A stretch of DNA of 34,556 nucleotides from Candidatus Krumholzibacteriia bacterium (GTDB lineage: Bacteria > Krumholzibacteriota > Krumholzibacteriia > G020349025), in assembly GCA_035649275.1 (NCBI GenBank), contig DASRJW010000060.1:1-34556 (forward strand), in the 5' to 3' direction. Below the pieces are notes generated by a model that saw nothing but the letters and a program-made list of their open reading frames with translations, was not told where the DNA came from and did not search any database. A program made the position numbers and the translations under genes. The first letter of the stretch is position 1. The number at the start of each line of letters is the position of its first letter. Below, piece after piece: positions 8,074 to 15,173 of this stretch.

Positions 8074-9072
8074 TCACGGCAGCGCCGCCAGCGGCAGGTC
8101 CAGGCTCAGCCGCGTCACCTCGCGGCCGCCGAAACCCTTCTTGAATTCGAACAACCCGTGCTGCGGGTGCGTCGCCTCCGCCGCCGCCACCGGGACGCCA
8201 CCCAGGTTGAGCTCGACGACGCCTTGCGCCAGGAGCGAGCGGATCATCTCGCGATGCAGAAGATACATGGCATCGGTCTCGTAGCCCGCGGGGAAGGAAC
8301 CGCTGCGCACGGTGAGCGCCCGGCCCGCAGCCGCCAGATACGCCAGCCCGGCCAGGTACTCGCCGCCGCGGCGGGCGAAGAGCACGGTCCCCGGGCCGTG
8401 GGCGTACACGTGCTCGAAGGCACGGCGGAAGTATTCGGCATCCCGCACCACGAAGCCGTGCTCGCGCTCGGAGGCCCGTTGCGCCGAGACGCCTTGCATG
8501 TCCCGCAGGCGCTCGAGGCTGGCGGGACTCGCCTCCGCCTCGATCACCAAACCGCGCGCCTCGGCGCGCCGCATGTTCTTGCGGTGCACCTTGTGCATTC
8601 CCGCCAGAATGGTTTCGAAGGGCCGCTGCAGATCCAGGACGAACTCCACCAAGGTCGGCGTCGCATGGCGGGCGCAGAGGGCGTGGGCCTCCAAGTGGGC
8701 GCTCGACTGCGCTTGGATGACGAGGCGGGTGTAGCCCGAGCGTTTCGCTTCTTGGAGCAGCGCTTCCAGCACCGCTGGGGCCTGGGCGGCCTGGCGCAGC
8801 GCCGGCGTCGTGGGCAAGGTCAGCACCGGGCGTCCGAGCGGCAAACCCAGGCGCCGGGGCCGTCTTTCCACCGCGGGAGCGACGGCGACGACCTCCTGCT
8901 CCTGCTCGAAGACGAGGAGACGGATCGCCGTCGCTTCGTTCTCCACCAGGTGCGGTGCCACCAGATGCAAGGGATTGCCATGGCAGCGCGACACGCGCTC
9001 GAGCCACTCGGGTGCAGACAGCGTGCGCGGCGTTTCCACCCGCACCGTCGTTTCCATGGACTCGATGCTCAC
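8074..9072 (-). CDS. FemAB-like GNAT-fold acyl/aminoacyl transferase
   Basis: A 332-residue protein with the paired GNAT fold of the FemAB family, as seen in peptidoglycan-bridge enzymes and in exosortase/exopolysaccharide clusters. Seen features: the N-terminal half with LAPHLVE-like and VLTLPTTPAL segments, then HKVHRKNMRRAEARG (a typical FemAB helix), a C-terminal GNAT core (GTVLFARRGGEYLAGLAYL, YETDAMYLLHREMIR) and the signature HGLFEFKKGFGGRE. The start is a GTG at 9072 that overlaps the upstream stop by four bases (GTGA), with GGGAG upstream; an ATG at 9057 is the alternative. In this operon it probably transfers an acyl or aminoacyl group to a sugar or lipid-linked precursor. Donor and acceptor are unknown. 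Confidence 0.82.
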   Translation of the reverse strand: MSIESMETTVRVETPRTLSAPEWLERVSRCHGNPLHLVAPHLVENEATAIRLLVFEQEQEVVAVAPAVERRPRRLGLPLGRPVLTLPTTPALRQAAQAPAVLEALLQEAKRSGYTRLVIQAQSSAHLEAHALCARHATPTLVEFVLDLQRPFETILAGMHKVHRKNMRRAEARGLVIEAEASPASLERLRDMQGVSAQRASEREHGFVVRDAEYFRRAFEHVYAHGPGTVLFARRGGEYLAGLAYLAAAGRALTVRSGSFPAGYETDAMYLLHREMIRSLLAQGVVELNLGGVPVAAAEATHPQHGLFEFKKGFGGREVTRLSLDLPLAALP

Positions 9073-10259
9073 GCCGGAACTCCCGCGCTGCCGATCTCGG
9101 CTTGCAAGGCGTCGAGGGCGCGCGCGCAGCGCCGCAGCGCCAGGGCGCCGCGCAGCCGCCGCGGCAGGCGCCGGCGCAGGAAGCGCTCGTAGACGCGCCG
9201 GGGCAGCGAGCGCTGCCGCGGCCGGTTCCGTCCCGGGAACTCCCGCGCCGCCAGCTCCGCCGCCAGAACGGTGACGGGAACACCGCGGCGAGCCGCGGCG
9301 CTCAGCAATCCGCTCACGATGCGCCGGTAACGCCCGGCGAAGAGGGCCTCGATCGCCGCCGGGGGCACCCCCTGGTCGAAGAGGGAGGAAGCGAGCACGC
9401 CGCCCACGTTGACCACGTAGCCCGGCAAACAGACGATGCCGCGCTCGTGCAGCACTTCCACGACGCCCGCCGCGTAGGGCGCGTTGGCGATGGGGACGAC
9501 GGCGCGGACACGGAGACGCGGTGCCACCTCCAGGGTGAGAGCACCAGTGCGCGCCGCCGGGACGAAGATGTCCGCCGCCGCCGCACGCAGCGTCGCGGCA
9601 TCCACCTTCTCCCCTTCCAGAGCGGTGACGAAGGCGTCACCCCCCTCGGCGCGCAGCGTGGCGAGACGGCGGGCGTCGAAACCAGCGGGCTGCAACACCG
9701 CGCCGGCGACCGTGGCCAGACCGACGATGCGATAGCGCGCGTCGAGCCGCGCCGCCAGGTGCCGGGCCACGCTGCCGAAGCCTTCGATGACGAGGGTGAG
9801 CGGTGCTTCGCCCCCGAGCGCGGCGGCGCACGCTTCGAGCGCCTGGTGCACTCCGAGTGCGGTGAAGTAGGAAGTGTCCGTGACCTCGCCGAGTTGGATG
9901 CCGGCGCCGCGGTAGATGGCCCGCAGTTCCTCGGGCCCGCAGTTCATGTCCATGCCCGGGTTGTAGGTCCCGGTGCGCAGCACCGGTCCGAGCTTGCGCC
10001 CGAAGTCCTGCAGCGCCTGCAACCGCCCCTCCCGATCCAGATGCGCCGCCAGGCGCACACCAGCCTTGGCCCCGCCGCGGGGCAGGCGGAAGAGGGCGTA
10101 CTTGTAGGTCATCTCCCGCGCCAGAGCGCCGATCTCCTCCAGCTCCAGGTCCGGAACGATGCGCACACCGCCGGCGCTGGTGTCGCCCACGATGCTGTCC
10201 ACGACGACGAAACCCTCGTAGCCGTCGCCGTGGACACGGATGGTCATGCAGGAATTCAC
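9069..10259 (-). CDS. Glu/Leu/Phe/Val dehydrogenase-family oxidoreductase
   Basis: A 396-residue amino-acid-dehydrogenase-like protein; the family catalyses NAD(P)-dependent oxidative deamination. The dimerisation and substrate domain has TSAGGVRIVPDLELEE, MTYKYALFRLPRGGAKAGV (with the family lysine) and NPGMDMNCGPEEL (the expected aspartate region). The Rossmann domain shows VIEGFGSVARHLA, DIFVPAARTG, VVPIANAP and PGYVVNVGGVLAS. The GGAKAG element departs from the usual GGAKGG. The last ~60 residues are strongly arginine-rich (RRVYERFLRRRLPRRLRG), which is unlike standard enzymes. The GTG at 10259 has GAGGAG eight bases upstream; an ATG follows four codons later. It is the first gene of the EPS operon and overlaps the FemAB gene by four bases. 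Substrate and direction are unknown. Confidence 0.85.
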   Translation of the reverse strand: MNSCMTIRVHGDGYEGFVVVDSIVGDTSAGGVRIVPDLELEEIGALAREMTYKYALFRLPRGGAKAGVRLAAHLDREGRLQALQDFGRKLGPVLRTGTYNPGMDMNCGPEELRAIYRGAGIQLGEVTDTSYFTALGVHQALEACAAALGGEAPLTLVIEGFGSVARHLAARLDARYRIVGLATVAGAVLQPAGFDARRLATLRAEGGDAFVTALEGEKVDAATLRAAAADIFVPAARTGALTLEVAPRLRVRAVVPIANAPYAAGVVEVLHERGIVCLPGYVVNVGGVLASSLFDQGVPPAAIEALFAGRYRRIVSGLLSAAARRGVPVTVLAAELAAREFPGRNRPRQRSLPRRVYERFLRRRLPRRLRGALALRRCARALDALQAEIGSAGVPA

Positions 10260-10312
10260 GGAGGGCGCTCCTCGCCTCGTGCCGGGGGGTCCACCTCAGC
10301 GCGGCGCGATCA

Positions 10313-10335
10313 CTGGCGGCCGCCAGCACTGGCGG
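10313..10335 (-). terminator. Alternating inverted arms between DUF2341 gene and EPS operon
   Basis: Three arms lie in a row: CTGGCGG, CCGCCAG, then CTGGCGG after two bases. The first two make a perfect 14-bp palindrome (10313-10326); the second and third make a 7-bp stem with a short loop. The block sits 30-52 bases past the stop at 10365. No T-run follows, so it could be a Rho-linked 3' stem, a protein site or an RNA switch rather than a classical terminator. Confidence 0.35.
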
Positions 10336-10364
10336 CGCTGTCCGCTGACCTTGGTGGGGCGAGT

Positions 10365-12089
10365 CTAGCGGTTCAAGAGCAGCTTGCGGGTGACCGCCGC
10401 GCCGCCGCTCTCGAGCTTGCAGAAGTAGACCCCCGAGGGCACGAACGCTCCCTGGTCGTCGCGACCGTTCCAGGCGATGCCGTGCTCCCCTGCCGGCAAG
10501 GATCCGGCGACGAGCCGGGCCACCAGTCGGCCCGCCACATCGTAGACATCGAGGCGTACCGGTCCCGGCTCGGCCAGGTGGAAGTCGAAGCGGGTGCTGG
10601 CGGTGAAGGGGTTCGGAGTGTTCGGGGCCAGGAAGAGCTCGAGGCGCCGCGCCCCGGCAAGTAGCGCCGGACCATGCCAAACGATGGCGCCCGTGGTCAG
10701 CCATTCGGCGAGCCAATACTCCGACGCTGTCGGCGGCGGCTGCGGGTCGACGAAGACGTAGTCCAGGTCCCCCACGAGGAGCGTCGTGGTGAGGCGCTGC
10801 CGCGGCACACCGTCGTCGCCTCGGTGCACGTGGAAGCCAAGCAGGTCCGGCACCTGGGACTGCACCGTCCAGCGCAGCACGGCGCCCTCGGTTCCCCGCG
10901 CCGCGGTGAAGGAGAGGAGATGCACCGGCGTCACGTCGTCTTCGGGCCCGAAGACGACGAAGCCCGCCGGGTCGGCCATGTTCTTGTACTCCGTCTCGAT
11001 CCATTCGGGCGAGAGGACGCCTGTCTGCACGCGGAACTCGTCGACGATGCCTTCCATGAGATCGAAGTGGTTGCCGAAGAGAGGGCTGGCGATGCCGACT
11101 TCGCCGAGAATCTGCCGGCCCCGGTAAGCGCGCCCGCCCGGGCCGCCATGCAGGACGGGCGGCTGCTCCACGCCGTCGTAGTAAAAGCGAATGGTGTCCG
11201 CGACCCCGTCCATGGCCCAGACGTAGTGATGCAGCAGCGTGTCTGGCAACGGCGAGGGGCCCCAGGTGTAGGCCCCGCCGCCAGCGAAGTCCGGCACTCG
11301 TTGCTGGCTGTTGCGCTTGGCCGAGAGATGCCAGAAGCCCTCTTCGGCGGAGAAGGCGAAGTCGGCGTCCTCCGGGCGCAATTGATTCCAGCAGGCGAAC
11401 CAGGCGCTGATGGTGAAGCTGCTGTCGGCGGATTGGATCGCATCGCCGTCGATCCAGTGGGTGGTGCCGTTGAAGCGCCAGGCCTGCCCCACCGCACCAC
11501 CAATCGTGTCGTTGCTCGTGTACTGGGCATTGACGCCGGCGTGGGCATCGTGGCCCCACGAACCGTGATCCCGTAGCACGCCGGCGCCGGGATCTTCGGC
11601 GAAGTGGTACACGCCGAGGTAAGCAGGCGACCAGACGCTGCCGTCCGCTGCGGCCAGCGTCGTGTCGGGGTTGCCGTAGTAGAGATAGAACTGGCGCTCC
11701 GCCTTGGAGAGCACCGGGGCGCGGAACCACACCTCGGCGTCGTGCCGCGTCTCGTTCCAGGAGGCGATCTGCCGGCTGAGCACGGTGACCCCATCGCCGG
11801 CGGTGACGACAAGGTCGCCCCCTCCCGGCTGGGTCTTGTCGAACACGGTCGTCTCGTCGGGTCCGAGCTGGAGGAGGACGGGGAAGTCGTCGAAGCCGCG
11901 GTTGCCCACGATCCGCGTTCCGGAAACGGTGATCTTCGTGCGGTATCTCCAGCGCACGTCGAGCCAGGGGTCCGGAAGGTCGTCCGTCCCGGGGACGCCC
12001 CGCGTGGGGTGCGGCCCGCTCCAGCTCGCGGCAGCAGCCCCGAGAGCGAGGAGCAGGAACGAGGCACGGCGAGACGGTCGGGGGCGCAC
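10365..12089 (-). CDS. Secreted DUF2341 / LamG-like / FlgD-Ig protein (paralogue 2)
   Basis: A 574-residue secreted protein with the same plan as the one at 390-2150. After the signal peptide (ASFLLLALGAAAASWS) comes DUF2341 (WLDVRWRYRTKITV, FPVLLQL, EVWFRAP, FYLYYGNPD). A LamG-like region follows (YHFAEDPG, GQAWRFNGTTHWI, ISAWFACW, MDGVADTIRFYYDG, DEFRVQTG). Next is an Fn3-like module (LRWTVQS, GFHVHRGDDG, YWLAEW, WHGPALL), and the end is FlgD-Ig ([34 protein letters not shown]). I take the GTG at 12089 as start because GGGAGG lies five bases before it and the signal peptide begins there; an upstream ATG at 12167 would add a stretch unlike a signal sequence. It lies upstream of the EPS operon on the same strand and probably binds glycans outside the cell. 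The ligand is unknown. Confidence 0.85.
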   Translation of the reverse strand: MRPRPSRRASFLLLALGAAAASWSGPHPTRGVPGTDDLPDPWLDVRWRYRTKITVSGTRIVGNRGFDDFPVLLQLGPDETTVFDKTQPGGGDLVVTAGDGVTVLSRQIASWNETRHDAEVWFRAPVLSKAERQFYLYYGNPDTTLAAADGSVWSPAYLGVYHFAEDPGAGVLRDHGSWGHDAHAGVNAQYTSNDTIGGAVGQAWRFNGTTHWIDGDAIQSADSSFTISAWFACWNQLRPEDADFAFSAEEGFWHLSAKRNSQQRVPDFAGGGAYTWGPSPLPDTLLHHYVWAMDGVADTIRFYYDGVEQPPVLHGGPGGRAYRGRQILGEVGIASPLFGNHFDLMEGIVDEFRVQTGVLSPEWIETEYKNMADPAGFVVFGPEDDVTPVHLLSFTAARGTEGAVLRWTVQSQVPDLLGFHVHRGDDGVPRQRLTTTLLVGDLDYVFVDPQPPPTASEYWLAEWLTTGAIVWHGPALLAGARRLELFLAPNTPNPFTASTRFDFHLAEPGPVRLDVYDVAGRLVARLVAGSLPAGEHGIAWNGRDDQGAFVPSGVYFCKLESGGAAVTRKLLLNR

Positions 12090-12093
12090 GATT

Positions 12094-12099
12094 CCTCCC
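12094..12099 (-). promoter_or_regulatory. Ribosome binding site that fixes a GTG start
   Basis: The minus strand reads GGGAGGAATC then GTG. This near-perfect Shine-Dalgarno sequence, five bases before GTG 12089, decides the start of the DUF2341 paralogue 2 gene over the upstream ATG. Confidence 0.7.
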
Positions 12100-12102
12100 G
12101 GC

Positions 12103-12387
12103 GTGGCGGCCTGCCGCTTGCCCGAGAGGCGCGACAACCCTCTCGGCAGCGTGGCGAAGCTGCCCATCCTCTTTTCGCACCGCGATGGTGGGTGGATGAA
12201 TTAGACACCATGGAGGCAGAGCGAGACAACCGGGCCAAGCGCGGACCGTGACGATGGGCTTGGCGCTGCACCGCCCTCATCCTGGGCTTGGCGCGGCGCT
12301 GGACATCTGCCAAGCTGTGGCCATTCCGCCCACTGGCGCACCTCGAGGGCGCTCCCTCCAGCCACCTTCTTCCCGGGCAGGCCCGCA
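12103..12387. other. Divergent intergenic stretch with no clear gene
   Basis: This is the space between the leftward DUF2341 gene and the rightward flippase gene. It should hold promoters for both directions, but I see no convincing -35/-10 pair or operator. Open frames crossing it have no recognisable protein character. Confidence 0.4.
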
Positions 12388-13992
12388 ATGTCCCAGCAGG
12401 CAGCGTCCACCGGACCTGCAGGTCCTGCGGGCAGCACAGCGCCGCGGCCCGGCGGCGCTTCTCCAGGCCCGCGGGCGGGAATGCATCGCCGCCTCACGGT
12501 GAACTCCATCTCGAACGTTTCCTGTTACTTCGTGTCGCTCGTGGTGTCCTTCTCCCTCACGCCCTTCATCCTCCGCAGCCTGGGGGATTCGCTCTACGGC
12601 TTCTGGGTGCTCCTTCTCTCCTTCATCGGCTACGCCAGCATCCTGGAGATGGGGGTGCAACCGGCGGTGGTGAAGCTCGTCGGGCACTACAAGGCGAGAG
12701 GCGACATCCCCAAGCTACGCGAGCTCCTGAGCGCCGCCCTGTACTTTTTCCTCGCCGCTGGCGGCCTCGCTGGCCTGGTGCTGGTGGCGGTGGTGCCGCC
12801 TCTGGTGCCGCGCTTCGTCAGCGATCTGGCCCAGGTGCCGCACCTGCGCTGGCTTTTCGCCGTCCTCGCCGCCGACGCCATCGTCATGTTCATGACCTAT
12901 CTGTTCGCCGGAATTCTGTACGGCTGGCAGATGTACTACGCCAAGAACCTCATCGACATCGGCACCTGGCTCACCAATGCGCTCCTCCTCGTCCTCTTCC
13001 TGCGCCCTGGGGGCATCCTGACCCTCGCCGCGATCAAGCTGGCCACGGATCTCGTCGCCTTGAGCGCCATCGTCAGCGTCTGCCGCAGGGTCTTTCCAGA
13101 GCTCCGGCTGCAGCGCGGCGCGGTGCACCAGGGCTCGTTCCGCGAGCTGCTCGGCTTCGGCAGCCGCATCTTCGTCTCTGCCACCACATCGCGCTTGGCG
13201 ACCCATGCACAGCCGATGATCATCAGCTCCGGGTTGTCCGCGGCGGCGACGGCGTTCTACTCCTTCCCGGCGCGACTGGTGGACTTCGGCCGGCAGATCA
13301 CCTGGGGCCTGACCACGGGCTTCATGCCGCTCTTCAGCGAGCTGCACAGCCTGGAGGAGCGGGCGCTCCTCGAATCGGTCTACTTGCGCTATTCGCGCTA
13401 CGTCCTTCTCGCCATGTTGCCGATCCTGGTGCTCCTCTTCGCCTTCGGGCCCCCCTTCATCGGCCTCTGGCTCGGCCCCGAGCATGGCCCGGCGTACGCC
13501 GAGCGCGGCCGCGTCGTGCTCTACTTGCTCGCGGCGGCGTCCCTGGTGGAGAGCCTGCAACCCTTGCTGTGGCGTTTCTTCATCGGCGTCGGCCACCTCG
13601 ACTTTCTGGTGAAGGTCTCGGCCGCCACCTCGGGACTCGTCATCCTCACGGGCATCGTGCTGGTGCAGCCCCTCGGCATCGCCGGTGTCGCCGTGGGGGT
13701 GCTCCTCGGCGCCGTCCTGGCTCAGGTGGTGTTCGCGCACCACACCTGTCGGTTCCTCCACCTTTCCTTGCCGGCTTTCATCCGGCGTGTCCACCTGCAG
13801 CCATTGCTGGCCGGGGGGATCGGTCTGGGGGTGGCGCTGGGAATCGCGCGCGCCATCGGGACGGGCTCGTTGCTCGCCCTGGCGGCAGGGGCTACATCCA
13901 CCTGCCTGGCCTACGTGGCCATCGTGTGGCTTTTGGCGCTGCGACCAGAAGAAAGGCGCTGGGTAGCGGCACGGATACGTCGGCGCCCTTGA
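12388..13992 (+). CDS. Wzx-type polysaccharide flippase (MOP superfamily)
   Basis: A 534-residue polytopic inner-membrane protein of the MOP/PST exporter group, expected to flip lipid-linked repeat units to the outer face. About 12-14 hydrophobic segments are visible from residue ~35 on: NVSCYFVSLVVSFSLTPFIL with the typical LGDSLYGFWVL after it, ALYFFLAAGGLAGLVLVAVV, YVLLAMLPILVLLFAFG, and a C-terminal run around GIAGVAVGVLLGAVLA. The motif RLATHAQPMIISS matches the seventh-segment region of flippases. The first ~31 residues are Pro/Gly/Ala-rich, and an internal ATG at 12481 that begins at 'MHRRLTVNS' may be the true start; neither start has a strong ribosome site. It stands opposite the minus-strand EPS operon and supplies its missing export step. 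Confidence 0.88.
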   Translation: MSQQAASTGPAGPAGSTAPRPGGASPGPRAGMHRRLTVNSISNVSCYFVSLVVSFSLTPFILRSLGDSLYGFWVLLLSFIGYASILEMGVQPAVVKLVGHYKARGDIPKLRELLSAALYFFLAAGGLAGLVLVAVVPPLVPRFVSDLAQVPHLRWLFAVLAADAIVMFMTYLFAGILYGWQMYYAKNLIDIGTWLTNALLLVLFLRPGGILTLAAIKLATDLVALSAIVSVCRRVFPELRLQRGAVHQGSFRELLGFGSRIFVSATTSRLATHAQPMIISSGLSAAATAFYSFPARLVDFGRQITWGLTTGFMPLFSELHSLEERALLESVYLRYSRYVLLAMLPILVLLFAFGPPFIGLWLGPEHGPAYAERGRVVLYLLAAASLVESLQPLLWRFFIGVGHLDFLVKVSAATSGLVILTGIVLVQPLGIAGVAVGVLLGAVLAQVVFAHHTCRFLHLSLPAFIRRVHLQPLLAGGIGLGVALGIARAIGTGSLLALAAGATSTCLAYVAIVWLLALRPEERRWVAARIRRRP

Positions 13993-14080
13993 GGTTGAAG
14001 ACCCCTTCGGGTGTCGGAAACCGTTACACTCGGCCCCCGTCAAAATTGTGTATCTTGAATCAAATCAACGAATTGACTTT

Positions 14081-14095
14081 GGGTATGCGGCTTGC
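14081..14095 (+). promoter_or_regulatory. Candidate sigma-54 (-24/-12) promoter for the PEP-CTERM gene
   Basis: The sequence GGGTATGCGGCTTGC has GG (14082-14083) and GC (14094-14095) exactly ten bases apart, with a full TTGC at the -12 side, as in the sigma-54 consensus TGGCAC-N5-TTGC. About seven of ten consensus bases match. It lies 57 bases ahead of the PEP-CTERM start. PEP-CTERM genes are known in some bacteria to depend on RpoN and the PrsK/PrsR pair, which raises plausibility. No upstream activator site was identified. Confidence 0.4.
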
Positions 14096-14151
14096 GCAAT
14101 GGCCCATGCGCTCGGTAGTTTATCGGTACTTCTTGGAAGAAGGATTTCAGT

Positions 14152-14856
14152 ATGAAACTCAGGATGAGGCAAATCGGGCTCGCTCTTGGCCTCCTGGTGG
14201 CCATGGGCAGCGCTGCGCACGCCGTCCCGGCGTTGCAACTCTATATTGAAGGGGCCACTTACGACACCGACTCGGAGAGCTGGGTCGTCTCGTCGACCGA
14301 TTTCAGGCTTTGGGTGATCGGGGACGTAGGCCACACAGGCACGATCGAGAATGTGCAGCTCACCGCCGCCTTCTTGACCTCGGAAATCGGGACAGGGACT
14401 ATCTCCCTGACCCAGACCACGAGCAGCCTGGTGACCGACCCCTCGATCTCTTCCGCCCCCTCGCTGGTCGCGGGCGTCGGCGGCGACGGCACCCTCCCGG
14501 TCATGAGCGACGGGCATACGCTCCCGAGCCACGGGATTTATGGCACGGGAACGAGCTTCCAGCAGTGGGCGCTCGGCGACTTCGCCTTGACCGACTCGCC
14601 CATCGGGGACTTCAGCAACAACTTCCCGACGACCTTCCCCGACCAAGGGCAGATCAACGTATATCGAGTGGTGATGACAGGTTACACCATGGTCCACTTC
14701 GACGCCTTCAATCACGTCGAAGGTGCCAACCATGCGCTCAAGGCCCCATTCTCGCACGACGCTACCGCCAGCCCCGTTCCAGAGCCAGGCTCGCTCATGT
14801 TGCTGGGAGCAGGGCTCTTGGGATCGACCCTCGTGTGGAGGAAGCGGCGCAACTGA
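14152..14856 (+). CDS. PEP-CTERM 'choice-of-anchor N' secreted protein
   Basis: A 234-residue secreted protein. A signal peptide (MRQIGLALGLLVAMGSAAHA) is followed by a single globular domain with VPALQLYIEGATYDTD, ESWVVSSTDFRLWVIGDVG, SHGIYGTGTSFQQWALGDF, INVYRVVMTGYTMVHFDAF and NHALKAPFSHDA. This pattern matches what I know as the choice-of-anchor N family. The C-terminus is a full PEP-CTERM signal: VPEPGSLMLLGAGLLG, a transmembrane stretch, then WRKRRN. Such tails are cut by an exosortase (EpsH/XrtA) and link the protein to exopolysaccharide export. No exosortase gene is in the window. GAAGGA lies about eight bases before the ATG. The neighbouring flippase and EPS operon fit the known PEP-CTERM/EPS association. 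The function of the mature domain is unknown. Confidence 0.9.
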   Translation: MKLRMRQIGLALGLLVAMGSAAHAVPALQLYIEGATYDTDSESWVVSSTDFRLWVIGDVGHTGTIENVQLTAAFLTSEIGTGTISLTQTTSSLVTDPSISSAPSLVAGVGGDGTLPVMSDGHTLPSHGIYGTGTSFQQWALGDFALTDSPIGDFSNNFPTTFPDQGQINVYRVVMTGYTMVHFDAFNHVEGANHALKAPFSHDATASPVPEPGSLMLLGAGLLGSTLVWRKRRN

Positions 14857-14988
14857 GGTCACTCCAGGCCACTGGATCCAGCCTACTCCACGATCTGTCG
14901 GTCTAGGCGACAGTTGGGTTGCTGTTCCGGTGTGATGCTGTGGCTCCAGCGTAACTTCTGTCATCACTGATATCTACCGAGCAAGGCC

Positions 14989-15017
14989 GATGGCGTCACG
15001 AGGATCGTGGCGCCATC
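14989..15017 (+). terminator. Strong hairpin downstream of the PEP-CTERM gene
   Basis: Thirteen-base arms GATGGCGTCACGA and TCGTGGCGCCATC pair fully if one G-U is allowed, around a 3-base loop. It lies 133 bases after the PEP-CTERM stop and 157 bases before the NHL-gene start. No T-run follows, so it may be a 3' stabilising stem or part of the next leader. Apart from it, nothing else is clear in the 317-base gap, except a TAGAAT (15130-15135) that could be a -10 box for the NHL gene. Confidence 0.35.
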
Positions 15018-15173
15018 GTGCCGCTTCGAGCGTCGGGGAAGTTGCCACAACCGACAGTCCTGCCGAGAAGTCCATCCGGGGCAAGTTCCCAAAACCGCGA
15101 CATTCTGTCTGGAGAGGGCTCACGAATGGTAGAATCACAGGCGCTCCACAGGGCTGACGCCGGAGGATCTCGA

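Noticed and set aside
14073-14101. TTGACT as a sigma-70 -35 box for the PEP-CTERM gene
   Set aside because: At 16-18 bases downstream there is no acceptable -10 box; the sigma-54 pattern fits better.
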